Shown in pieces: positions 1 through 10,030 of a DNA stretch of 64,000 bases. This DNA is from Arenicola marina (taxonomy: Eukaryota; Annelida; Polychaeta; Arenicolidae). Where the stretch lies: contig OZ025260.1 in assembly GCA_964019135.1 (NCBI GenBank), forward strand, positions 21,942,254 to 22,006,253, read 5' to 3'. Numbering within the stretch: the first letter of the stretch is position 1; every line of letters begins with the position of its first letter. The translations under genes and the position numbers were made by a program. The notes beneath the pieces were generated by a model. It saw only the letters and a list, made by a program, of their open reading frames with translations. It did not search any database and was not told where the DNA came from.

Positions 1-28
1 AGTAGGGGATATCCACGGGTCAACCTAC

Positions 29-241
29 CCCTAATGGCGCGCAGCTCCTCGGTAAGCACGCGCAGTTCTCCCGCTAGGTTTCCCTGTTGTTCAGCATCGG
101 AAGGCGCGCCGTCCACTTCCGAGTAGTACTGGGGGCGCTGGCCGTCGTACCAGATCGTGGAGAGTGCGTCCATGAGGGTACTGACCTCGGCGTTGAGGGC
201 ATTGGGGACATCGAAAGCCAAAGCCACGTCAGAGGAACAGT
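29..241 (-). CDS. VWA gene exon 8 (last exon in window)
   Basis: The acceptor is a pyrimidine-rich cttttgcag just above position 241, and a gtaggt donor begins at 28. The 213 bases keep phase 1 to phase 1. The product begins DCSSDVALAFDVPNAL, which resembles the first strand of the upstream VWA domains, but the DxSxS metal motif is not present. The rest is polar and Glu/Leu-rich and may form a helix. It may be a degenerate VWA start or a different C-terminal module. Confidence 0.7.
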
Positions 242-3200
242 CTGCAAAAGAGAAGCGCGTCAGTTAGATTAATTCACATTGATCAGTTTATTTGAGTGGC
301 ACGTACGTCCACGTGTTACACGGTTAGCACCGTGCAATAGTGTTTCATTCTCTAATCATTAAAATTAAATCGATCACTTGTCATTTTTCTTGTTGGTCAA
401 TAGCACTTGGGTTGATGTTTATTGTTGACTTTCATATGCCTATATATATATCTTATCTTATCTATATTTAAATATCTATGTCGTGAACCGTGCATGGACT
501 GAATGCAAGTCTCCTACCTTCGGCTGGAGCTTCCATTAACTCGTCTGGGTAAACCTCTGCAAAAGTAAACAGATCCAGCCGTATTATCACGATGCCTTGA
601 CACGTCATATCATATAATCGGAGGAAATGGTTTGGGATACATGGGGCGCTCTATTCTATGAGCATTGCATCAATGTATTGCCCTTAAATACAACATAGTT
701 ATGTGTCAAAGTTTGGTGAGAAAACAAACCGTAATTTGCCATGTTTAAAACGTCGTTGAACGGTCCTCATACATGCAATATATATATATATGGATATAAT
801 TAATAATAATAATATATATATATATATGAACATAGTTAGTAATAATAATAATATATATATACATAGGTAATAATAATAGTAACATATATATATATATATA
901 TATAATAAATAACAATATGTATATATGAATATAATTATATACCTTCGCAGATGTAATTGATGAGGCTCATTCCATTTTCGACGAGGTCTTGGAAGTCGGC
1001 CAGGAGGTGCAGGAAGAAGTACGACGGTTGGCTGGCGACCCCCAGCATCTCGGCCATGCTGGTCTTGTTGCCGATGCTGATGGCGAAGACGTCGATGCCG
1101 CGCGCCCGGGCCTCGGCCGCTTCCGTTTGAGTGAGGTGGGCGTCTGTGTTGGACTCGCCGTCCGAGAAGAGGACGATGATGTTGTCCGCGGTCTCTCTGT
1201 CTCTCTGGGTGCCGAAAACGTCGCGATAGGCCATTCGGACGGCGCCTGGATGAATGAAGCAGAGGCGGGAAGAGGGTAATTAATGGATTAGGAGTCGATA
1301 TGGCATTGTGATCATGGGAAATCAATTAAATTTTAATTTCAATTAAATCATATATTTATAAAGTGAGAGTCAAAATCAATATTGGTTCCATATAGTGATG
1401 AACATTTTGGGAAATGCTCCACTTGGATAAAATATGGTAATATGTGACCTATGCCTCCATCATGGGTGACCTCTCCCCCCCCCCCCACCCCCGGTTGTGC
1501 CACGGCCTCTCACGAGGCTTACCTGAGGTGTTGGTCCGGGAACCGATCCACTGAAGGTCATCGATGAAGCCATAGATAGCCGCCTTGTTATCAAGGTCAC
1601 CGAGGTTGAGCATCAAGTGGGACTGCGTGCTGTACTGGATCAGAGCGATCTGATTGGCTGACTGTCCCAGCGTCATCGTCCCGATGAAGTCCTTCAGAGC
1701 GGTCTTGACAATGTCGAAGTGGGTCGAGGTGATGGAACCGGAAGCGTCCAGAATGAAGGTGATATCTCTGCGTCCGCAATCCCCGATAAGGACATCTGGA
1801 GCTATACTGCTGATTGGAGCGTGTGTCGACGGCGTGGTGGTCGGAGTTGTTGTCGGAGTTGTTGTTGTTGTCGGAATTGGAGTCGTTGTTGTTGTTGTGG
1901 TGGTGGTGGTGGTGGGGGTGGTGGGTTCCGCGGTAGTTATAACCTCAGTTGTTGTCTCAGCTTCGGTGGTTGTTGTCTCAGCTTCGGTGGTTGTTGTCTC
2001 AGCTTCGGTAGTTGTTGTTTCGGCCTCTGTCGTTGTTGTTGGGGCCATGGTAGTGGTAGGCACTGGCGTAGTGGTCGGTGTGGTGGTAGTGGACGGCGTG
2101 GAAGGGGTGGTCGGGGCGGCAGTGGTCGGGGCAGGTGTGGTCGGAACCTCTCGCTCTGTAAGACAAATTACAACCACATATAAACATTGCATTGATTCAA
2201 TTCAATAGAAGAATGCGATGCCCTCTCATAAACGCAACCGCTTTCTTTTTATTTATCTTCTCTCTTTTTGCCGCTAAACGAATCATAATGCTTAAACAAT
2301 CAATCTTCCGGTGCCACGGAACAAAATGTCAACCGCCAACCAATACATATAGAAGCTATCCATCAATATTCATTCCCAATACTTGGATGGTTGGTTGGTT
2401 TTGTATTCAGGACGCTTTAACCACTTTTGGGTCATATCGCGTCAATGGGAGAAGGAAGGGAGAGTGGAGCCATGTCCCCGGGAGTAACCCCCTACTCTTT
2501 GCGAAGAAACACATGGGATCTTTATCCTGTGACCACACAGACATGATCACAGCGGGGCGCGAACCACCGATTCACGTGCCGTTAGGCTCTCAGGTGGCCA
2601 GAACCCTCAAGGGGAGCGCTATAACCCACTGAGATACCGAACCGGGACCCCAATACTTGGAACCCGGATCCACAGGACGCACCATTCTGCAGGTAACACG
2701 TGGCGTTGACCACGAATTTGACCACTTTGGCCAGGTCGGCGAAGTCTCGGACCACCAGCTTGAAGTACTCGTTGGGGTCGTCGGCAATCCCGTCGAGCTC
2801 AGCGTCGTTCAGCTTGTCGCCGATCCCGATGGCGTAGATCCGGATTCCCTCGGCCCTGGACAAGTCCGCCTCCGGGATGGTGAATTCGTGCTCGTAGGTG
2901 GATACCCCGTCAGTCATGACGATCATGATGTCGGACACGGAGACTCGGTCGTTCACTGGAAGCGGGGAGCCGGGGAGGTCAGTAACGCCATTCAAACAAC
3001 ATCTTGAATAAATTTTTACGGTTAATAATTATATCGGGTTATGGCTAGATTAGAGCAATAATCCTGTATGTTCTTGGCGCTAAAGTGTCATTGCATGGGG
3101 CCTGGGCAACATTTCTAACACTATGTACTGAACCAATGGGCAACATACACATTCGTGACATATTACACATGGTTTCCAAGTCGATCATGTTAATAAATTT

Positions 3201-4770
3201 GAACGTTAGTATGTTTTTAGAGGAAGCTGATCATGATTTGATTTGAGAGATGAAGAAAGAGATACTGAGAAAGGGAGAAACTAGAGGGAGAGAGGGATAG
3301 GAGGAAATAGCGAGAGAGAGAGAGAGAGGGAGGGAACTAGAGGGAGAGAGGGATAGGAAGAAATAGCGAGAGAGAGAGAGAGGGAACTAGATGGAGAAAG
3401 GGATAGGAAGAAATTGCGAGAGAGAGAGAAACAAAATGGGCGACAGAGGGACAGAACGAGAGAGCGAGCGAAAGAAAAACAAAGAGACGACGAGAGAGAG
3501 AAAAGAGTGAGAGAAAGATAGAGAACGAACGAAAGACAGATGATAGGTTGCGTGTATAATGAGTGTATATATTCTAGTTTGTCACTGGCATGGCATGGGA
3601 GAATAGGACAACGGGGGTCTTAAGGTGTTGGTCTTCATCTGTCGTCCAGTGGAGTCAGATGAGATAGGGTCGGCATACAACTCGTTACCAGGCAAAAAGG
3701 AACCTTAACCTTAAATAAATCATCTGCACTGAGTATGATACTGATATTTCCTTCGGCGTCATCAACTTCCTTCAGATACGGCATGTTCATACCTTTGACA
3801 GGAACATATTAAAGACTTCCGACTCACCATTGTCGCCCTTGAAGATGTCATTGCGCGCCGTACGGATCCCGTCGGCAGTGTTAGTGTTCTGATCCTTCCA
3901 CGGGATTGCCGACACGGCGCTCTGGAAGTCCGCCAGGGCGGCGTATTGTCCCAGCTGGACGTCCACGGCGGCTGAGTTGCCAAAGGATACCACCCCGATC
4001 CGGGTTCCGCCAGACACGAAGTCGGCCTCGGAGGCGAAGGTCTCGACGAAGTCGAGCATGAGTTCCCAGTTCTGGAGCTTTACGCTTCCGGATCCATCCA
4101 GAACGAAGGCGATATCCAGAAGACAGTCTTCTGGAAAAGGTAGGGGTATTTAAAACGATGATTATAGCGGCTTCCGTGACCTTCATCAAAGTATCTCGTG
4201 TCAAAGTTATATTATCCTTATTATGGTCATGGGTGTAGTAAATGTGTTTCGCTTTAACCACTGAATGTTTTTGAATCTTGAAATGATCGTGAAAATAATA
4301 TTTATTTTGCATGACACTGATCTAAATTTCATTTCATATATTCATAGTATATTACATAGTATATGGGCGGAAAAGAACAAGTACTCACTGTCACTCTGAG
4401 CGTACCCTCCACAGGAGAGCTGGAACAACATCAAAACATATTCTTTACGCTTTGTTTTGATTCAATATCATAAATTGTCTTTTTTTCGTGAGGGTAAAAT
4501 TATGCTTTCAATTTTACGCAAAGGAACTGTTTCTGTCAGAATGTTAACATTGGACTACAAAATACAACGGCTTAAATAGGTTATAAATGAAAAAAAAAAT
4601 AATAGTGTAACATGATCTACTTAATCTGTATTGTATTATGATCGGTATTAATTGTGCATATACTGATAAATATTGTAATGTGTCCTGTGTTATAATAAGC
4701 CACACACTATGAACGAAAATGAATCAAGACTTACCATCAGAAGGCAAACAGATGCTAAAATAATTTTCAT
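29..4770 (-). CDS. secreted VWA-domain protein, 5' part of gene (8 exons seen, 3' end outside window)
   Basis: Eight exons join in frame on the minus strand: 4770-4735, 4419-4389, 4130-3828, 2955-2683, 2155-1523, 1245-943, 556-518 and 241-29. All introns are GT-AG, and from exon 3 onward every exon boundary is phase 1, as in shuffled extracellular modules. The 610 residues seen are a signal peptide (about 1-20), VWA domain 1 (about 25-205, MIDAS motif DGSGS at 34-38), a Thr/Pro-rich linker (about 218-331), VWA domain 2 (about 340-525, DASGS at 351-355), a short acidic exon and a further module. VWA domains with intact metal sites bind protein ligands through a divalent cation, so an extracellular matrix or secreted adhesive role is inferred. 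The coding sequence continues past the left edge. I do not recognise a specific named orthologue; matrilin/collagen-type VWA proteins share the fold but not this linker. Confidence 0.9.
518..556 (-). CDS. VWA gene exon 7 (39-bp linker exon)
   Basis: This is a short exon with acceptor ttttgcag and donor gtaggag, phase 1 to phase 1. It encodes an acidic linker reading EVYPDELMEAPAE. Its support is the conserved phase and good splice signals rather than homology. Confidence 0.65.
780..935. repeat. AT/ATA microsatellite in VWA intron 6
   Basis: Mixed runs of (AT)n and (AATAAT)n fill the intron directly after the exon 6 donor. Confidence 0.8.
943..1245 (-). CDS. VWA gene exon 6: second half of VWA domain 2
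   Basis: The 303-bp exon is phase 1 at both ends, with acceptor cattcatccag and donor gtatat. It encodes the C-terminal half of a VWA fold: the hydrophobic strand IIVLFSDGESN with the metal-site Asp, then GIDVFAISIGN and the closing helix around LLADFQDLVENG. Exon 6 directly continues the half-domain of exon 5. Its length equals that of exon 3, although the two cover opposite halves of the fold. Confidence 0.9.
1523..2155 (-). CDS. VWA gene exon 5: Thr/Pro mucin-like linker and first half of VWA domain 2
   Basis: The 633-bp exon (acceptor tgtcttacag, donor gtaagcc, phase 1 to 1) first encodes about 115 residues made almost only of Thr, Pro, Ala and Glu. This stretch includes four tandem TTTTEAE-type units and a run of eleven Thr, and is expected to be densely O-glycosylated and extended. 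It then encodes the start of a VWA domain: DCGRRDITFILDASGS (MIDAS) through the ligand-side Thr in SRTNTSG. Long open frames on the opposite strand over this exon are shadows of the Thr codons. Confidence 0.92.
1950..2040 (-). repeat. 21-bp coding repeat (TTTTEAE, about 4 copies)
   Basis: A 21-bp unit with core gttgttgtctcagcttcggt (plus strand) recurs about four times within exon 5 and adds seven residues per copy to the Thr-rich linker. The unit is a multiple of three, so copy-number change would keep frame. Confidence 0.85.
2388..2648 (-). mobile_element. SINE family A, copy 1, with target-site duplication
   Basis: The sequence matches copies at 12.7 kb and 39.76 kb. Read on the minus strand it starts with a tRNA-like A-box (ATCTCAGTGGGTTATAGCGC) and has a degraded B-box. 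A conserved body follows, then a tail of ccaacc repeats. A 13-bp direct repeat, cccaatacttgga, flanks it at 2375-2387 and 2649-2661. It lies in intron 4 of the VWA gene. Confidence 0.85.
2683..2955 (-). CDS. VWA gene exon 4: second half of VWA domain 1
   Basis: The 273-bp exon is phase 1 at both ends, with acceptor ccgcttccag and donor gtgcgt. It encodes VSDIMIVMTDG (third metal-site Asp), GIRIYAIGIGD and the final helix ending near VVNATCYLQN. It joins exon 3 without any gap in the VWA pattern. The gtgcgt donor is less usual, but the next exon's phase confirms it. Confidence 0.9.
3240..3535. repeat. GA-rich simple sequence in VWA intron 3
   Basis: Purine-rich (GA)n sequence with a local direct duplication of about 65 bp built on gggagagagggataggaaga. 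No coding potential was seen. Confidence 0.75.
3828..4130 (-). CDS. VWA gene exon 3: first half of VWA domain 1
   Basis: The 303-bp exon has acceptor ccttttccag and donor gtgagt. The product starts DCLLDIAFVLDGSGSV, a complete DxSxS metal-binding motif. It continues through TRIGVVSFGNSA and reaches the Thr-containing loop QNTNTADGIRTARND that supplies the second metal ligand. It is a canonical half VWA exon. Confidence 0.95.
4389..4419 (-). CDS. VWA gene exon 2: end of signal peptide
   Basis: This 31-bp exon has acceptor gttgttccag and donor gtgagt. It encodes LSCGGYAQSD and completes the secretion signal begun in exon 1; cleavage is likely after about residue 19 or 20. The phases fit exons 1 and 3 exactly. 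Confidence 0.8.
4735..4770 (-). CDS. VWA gene exon 1: start codon and signal peptide core
   Basis: ATG at 4770-4768 is followed by the hydrophobic stretch MKIILASVCLLM, and a gtaag donor directly follows. The start is supported by a TATA box about 140 bp upstream, the hydrophobic leader and the matching phase of exon 2. Confidence 0.82.
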
Positions 4771-4906
4771 GTTGATAATATTCCAGTGTCAAAGTCCAAA
4801 ATGAAGTTCGAATGTTAGGCTCAATTTGGTGTTCCTGCCGATAGCCAGTTGACCAGGTGGTAAACGCTGTCAGTGAGTGTGTGGTTGTCTGGGGCAGAGG
4901 ATCCGA

Positions 4907-4915
4907 CTTTATATA
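4907..4915 (-). promoter_or_regulatory. TATA box of the VWA gene
   Basis: TATATAAAG reads on the minus strand about 140 bp upstream of the start codon, which places transcription start near 4885 and a 5' leader of roughly 110 bases. The placement is inferred from motif and spacing. Confidence 0.7.
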
Positions 4916-4920
4916 GAGGC

Positions 4921-7900
4921 CGAAGTGGATAAAAAAAAAAGTTTGTTCACACGTTTGTACTGCCGTGACGTAGTACCGAAAAGGATCCGGCCTTTTTCAT
5001 TTTAATGTCCACCAAACTGGAAGTACTGACAACTGGTGGGTAGTACTTGTTCCGGTGACGTGGGCTGAGGGGGAGGGGGTGGATGTCGCGTTGGGGGGTG
5101 GGGGGGGGGGCATGAGTGCGAACCGAAAGCATGCAAGCGTGGAGTGAGTGGCTTGTGGCAGGGGTGGGGTTGTTTTAGATGTTGTCTGGAGGATGAGTGA
5201 ATGACTTTGCTGGTAAGGTGCTAAGCACTTGATACAACCACGACAAAGGAGACGGATGACAGGTGGATGGGGGCGCGTCGTGAGGGAAGGGGGTGGTGGG
5301 GGAGGGGAGTGAGGCGGTGGGGTGGGGAGGGGAGGAGGCGGTGGGGGGGCTATTTGTGAACTTCCGGAAGGAAGATAGCATTGGCGTTTACTTTCGTGCC
5401 CAACACCCGCGCTTGTGACATCAACGATAGGCCATCAACAGAGGTGTGCCATCCGACTACCAGTCATCTATTTCACGGTATGTAAACATTTCGCTTTCAT
5501 GTCGGAGCCCTTCGTGGATTTATCGCGCCCCCACCCCCTCCACTTCCCCATGCCACTCCGTAATATGTAGGCATTGCGTATCTCAGAAAAGCATTGCTTT
5601 CTTTTATTGGTACTCACATTCCGTCGCGCGCGGCCACAGTTTTTAGTTTGTTTCGCTGATAAATTATGTCATCCGGCGGGGGAGCCTACCCTCCCCCATC
5701 CCGCCACCCACACACACCGGCCCCACCAGCCCCCCCCCATCCCGCCACCCGCACACACCGGCCCCACCAGCCCCCCCCCCCCCCTCTCTTCGCTATGTCT
5801 GTAACTATGAAATCACCCGTGTGTGTGTGTGTGTGTAAACCAATCCGCGCTGGGCGACCGGCGGACGCACTCAACCGTGACGTCCGCCTTGCAGCGTGCG
5901 CCGCACGCAAACTGTGGTAACACCCCGCCCCCTCGGCACCCCCCCCCCCCCCACCCGCGTGCCCCTCCCCCTCTCGTCCCCGCTACTGCTCCCCTCCTCC
6001 CCCTTGCCCCCTCCCGTGCCGTCCTCCCCTCCCCATCCCATTCCCCTCCCCTCCCCCCCACCCCCACATCGAGGCTAGTGACGTGCGGCGGGCGGGCTGA
6101 GATGACACACTGGTGTGAGGCAGACCCCATGGTGACGACCCAGGCTACGGAGCGTTACCTCCGGCGGGCCAGCCACCGCCAGCCCACTATTAGTCACACC
6201 ACCCGGAAGATCAACCGGGCGTTACGCATGTCCAATGTAAGGCGCCCCCATTCCTCCCAAGCGTCCTTGAAGCACGACTCACATGCTACACACGGCCAGA
6301 CTTACGCCACATTCATTAACCCAATAAACCTACGCCAAAGTAGGTCGGCAATTTCGGGCGGCCCTATGCTAAATTAGGTCGACAATTTCGGGCGTAATAA
6401 TATAACTTGTTCATAACCGCGTAAATGCATATCTGGGTTACAACAATAATTTTTTAAATGCTTTGAATAGAAATGATGGATTTACATTCCTAGCGTTCAT
6501 ATTTAGATATACGACTCTTGTTTGTCAAAAATCTTGCATACAAATCTCCAGCTTAAAGCGTTGGCCCCACGTTAGTGCTTAGCTTGAAGGTAAATCTATT
6601 GAGTATAAACAGACTATAATGGGTTTCAATAGCAGGTCCTTATTCCAAAGAGCAACTAAAACGGCATTCATCAAAGTAGCAAAACTCAGGTCCGCCTTTT
6701 TTTAATTTCTGAGAGCTTTGTCCATTCAGCGCTGTTTGAAAATCATTCACTGACGTCACAAGGTTGACATGTGAGTTTTAACACTATACGTACACCTATC
6801 TGTTGTCGAGGAGGTGCACTTACTAGTATTCATGGTGGAGTGCTTGTCCTGTCATTCAGTTCAAGCCAATGAAAAAGGGACATTCAAAATCGCAACTTGG
6901 GAATAAAAGCTGGTGAACAGAATAATATGAGCCAAAGTTGTATTGGTGCGTCACTAACCGTCACAGGTATCATCTAGAAGATCTTTATTTCTAATAAAAA
7001 TAAACCTCATCATGATGTGGTTATATGTATATTATACAGATAATGGGCAGTAATTTATTTCGATTTAAGAACAAAATGAAAATAAAGATCCATTGGCAAA
7101 AACCCATGGTCATCCAGCAATTTTTTTAAATTCCGCCACTCCTCGTCCCAGGCATAACACACCATCTTCACATTGGAAGCGTTGGCTACCACCCGGTTAT
7201 TTGCACAAAGTTATTAAGAATTAACCATTTGGTCTAAGGACATGTCTTTTTCCTAGCATAGAAATGTCTTTGTGCAATACTTATACATAGAAAGCTAATA
7301 TTATGTACTTTGTTATTGATGTATCAATGAAGTATTTAGTGCAAGGGGAAAAACGTATTATGCAATTAACATACAAGTAATCAACTCATTGGATAAGACA
7401 TCAATGGCATTTGACATATGGAAATCAAATAACCTTTCCCCGTTTTGGCGCGCACACGGGCTAAACTTGGCAAAGCAACCTCCCACAAGAACGGATGAAA
7501 CACATGAAACACCTAACTTGGTAGAAAGTTTACTGTGATTCACGTGAATGCCCAGTGAGTCGCCATAAAAAGTATCCCTTGTAGTACAAATCCGTGCTAG
7601 ATCCTGATACTTGATTCACACGCAACAAAATCCTTGCCCCAACGTAATTGCATTAAATTGGCCCTTGACTGAATTAATTACCGTCATAATAATCAGCGTA
7701 AGCTCGGTCTAATTATCAAATCAGGCTATAATATGTACACCGTGAATACCTGCTTGATACGACCGTGAGTTTTTGGTTGCATATTGAATCAATAAATGAG
7801 CTGATAGTAGTGGTAATTGACGGATATGGGGCCTGGATGGTATTATAATACCCGGATGGCGCCCTGCCAGCAGACATGGCGATCCAGAGATCCCGGATCT

Positions 7901-8235
7901 TACACTGTGGTGATCCGGAGACTGCTTACTCACATGGTCAAGGGTCACCGCGGCGGGATCCTCGGGGTACACGGTGACTACGGCGGGTCGCCCATGTTGC
8001 TATATATACAGATATTATGACCCATATATGTTTAATTATATACCACTTGGTGAGCAATTTAGAATGGTTTATATATTTATTCTATGCTATAGTAACTTGG
8101 CCCCCCAAAGAGATCACCCCTGACCGAATGCACGGTTCTTTTGCATCATATGCTGTAATAGTGGTAAATTTAGTTTATTATTTATTTGCCAGATTAGCTT
8201 TTGCTTATATCGTCACAGCATGTGCTGTCTCCAAG
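4921..8235. other. intergenic, upstream of the VWA gene, no gene recognised
   Basis: About 5035-6075 is low complexity: long C or G runs, (GT)n at 5820-5835, and a duplicated segment of about 47 bp near 5705-5775. A 40-bp imperfect duplication (aggtcggcaatttcgggcg and aggtcgacaatttcgggcg) lies at 6335-6395. The remainder is unique sequence with only short, unsupported open frames, apart from the SINE fragment listed at 7.45 kb. Confidence 0.6.
7448..7530 (-). mobile_element. SINE family B, diverged body fragment
   Basis: The run beginning gcacacgggctaaacttggc and continuing through caacctccca and gatgaaacacatgaaacacc aligns with the body of the intact family B SINE at 19301-19488 in the same orientation. 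The tRNA head is missing and divergence is considerable. Confidence 0.55.
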
Positions 8236-9421
8236 TGTCCGTACGTCCCGTCTCTTTGTGTTTACAGGTGTCCGTACGTCCCGTCTCTTTGTGTTTACAG
8301 GTGTCCGTACGTCCCGTGTCTGTGTTTACAGGTGTCCGTACGTCCCGTCTCTTTGTGTTTACAGGTGTCCGTACGTCCCGTCTCTTTGTGTTTACAGGTG
8401 TCCGTACGTCCCGTGTCTTTGAGTTTACAGGTGTCCGTACGTCCCGTGTCTTTGTGTTTACAGGTGTCCGTACATCTCGTGTCTTTGTGTTTACCGGTGT
8501 CCGTACATCTCGTGTCTTTGTGTTTACCGTTGTCCGTATGTCCCGTGTCTTTGTGTTTACAGGTGTCCGTACGTCCCGTGTCTTTGTGTTTTCAGGTGTC
8601 CGTACGTCCCGTGCCTTTGTGTTTACAGGTGTCCGTACATCTCGTGTCTTTGTGTTTACCGTTGTCCGTATGTCCCGTGCCTTTGTGTTTACAGGTGTCC
8701 GTACGTCTCGTGTCTTCGTGTTTATAGGTGTCCGTACTTCCCGTGTCTTTGTGTTTCAAAGTGTCCGTACGTCCCGTGTCTTTGTGTTTACAGGTGTCCT
8801 TTCGTCCCGTGTCTTTGTGTTTACAGGTTTCCTTACGTCCCGTGTTTTTGTGTTTACAGGTGTCCGTACGTCCCGTGTCTTTGTGTTTACAGGTGTCCTT
8901 ACGTCCCGTGTCTTTGTGTTTACAGGTGTCCTTACGTCCCGTGTCTTTGTGTTTACAGGTGTCCGTACGTCTCGTGTCTTTGTGTTTACAGGTGTCCGTA
9001 CGTCCCGTGTCTTTGTGTTTACAGGTGTCCGTACGTCCCGTGTCTTTGTGTTTACAGGTGTCCGTAGGTCCCGTGTTTTCGTGTTTAGAGGTGTCCGTAC
9101 GTCCCGTGTCTTTGTGTTTACAGGTGTCCGTACCTCCCGTGTCTTTGTGTTTACAGGTGTCCGTACGTCCCGTGTCTTTGTGTTTACAGGTGTCCGTACG
9201 TCCGTGTCTTTGTGTTTACAGGTGTCCTTACGTCTCGTGTCTTTGTGTTTACAGGTGTCCGTACCTCCCGTGTCTTTGTGTTTACAGGTGTCCGTACGTC
9301 CCGTGTCTTTGTGTTTACAGGTGTCCGTATGTCCCGTGTTTTCGTGTTTACAGGTGTCCGTATGTCCCGTGTTTTTGTGTTTACAGGTGTCCGTATGTCC
9401 CGTGTTTTTGTGTTTACAGGT
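8236..9421. repeat. 33-bp minisatellite, about 36 copies
   Basis: The unit has core gtccgtacgtcccgtgtctt followed by tgtgtttacagg. The spacing between unit starts is 33 bp (first two at 8236 and 8269), and one copy near 8310-8340 is 3 bp short. The frames stay open because 33 is divisible by three. No splice, start or homology evidence for a gene. Confidence 0.95.
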
Positions 9422-10030
9422 GTATACTCCCGGGTTTCTAGTGTTTCCATGTGTGCTAGTGCTGCTTATAAAACTTACAGACTACTTGGGAAGGGGGGGG
9501 GGCAGCGGGCGAGCCAGGTGCTGGTCCTCCTCCACTGGACTTAAATATTTGTGGGAGGTGATGAGGTGGTGTGGGGTGGGGGGGGGGGGGTAAACCTCCT
9601 GAACCCCGATCTGTCTACTTCACCAAGACACCAACGAGGGTGGATCCAAGATTTTAAAAGTTATGGGGGAGTCTAGGTCACGGGTTGAGACTTCGAGCAC
9701 GAGTTCAGAATTTACTCGTTCCGCCTGACAGATGGACAATTTTAGTTTAATTGACGGATACACACGAACTTAATTGAAGATAACTGTTGATAATAATACA
9801 AGTCTAATTTGAAGCACGGAAAGTATTTAGCTGTTTGGTTTTAGTAGGATGCCCTAACCTGAAGGTCATATCAAGACAACGAGAAAGGTGAAGGGCCGGA
9901 GAGAAGACCCGTGTCTCCCTCAGTAGACGCATGAGCGGCATTGCATGTCTTGTGTATGTGTAAATGTCAATCCAAGTCCAAGTCCGGGGTTCATTTATTT
10001 TCCTAAATGTGCATGTTTAACAACGGTAAA
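9422..10030. other. intergenic spacer between two minisatellites
   Basis: Unique sequence with two G runs (near 9490 and 9580). No gene or RNA recognised. Confidence 0.6.

Noticed and set aside
1654..2208. Plus-strand Val-rich and Cys/Gly-rich frames
   Set aside because: They are antisense shadows of the Thr-rich coding exon on the minus strand.
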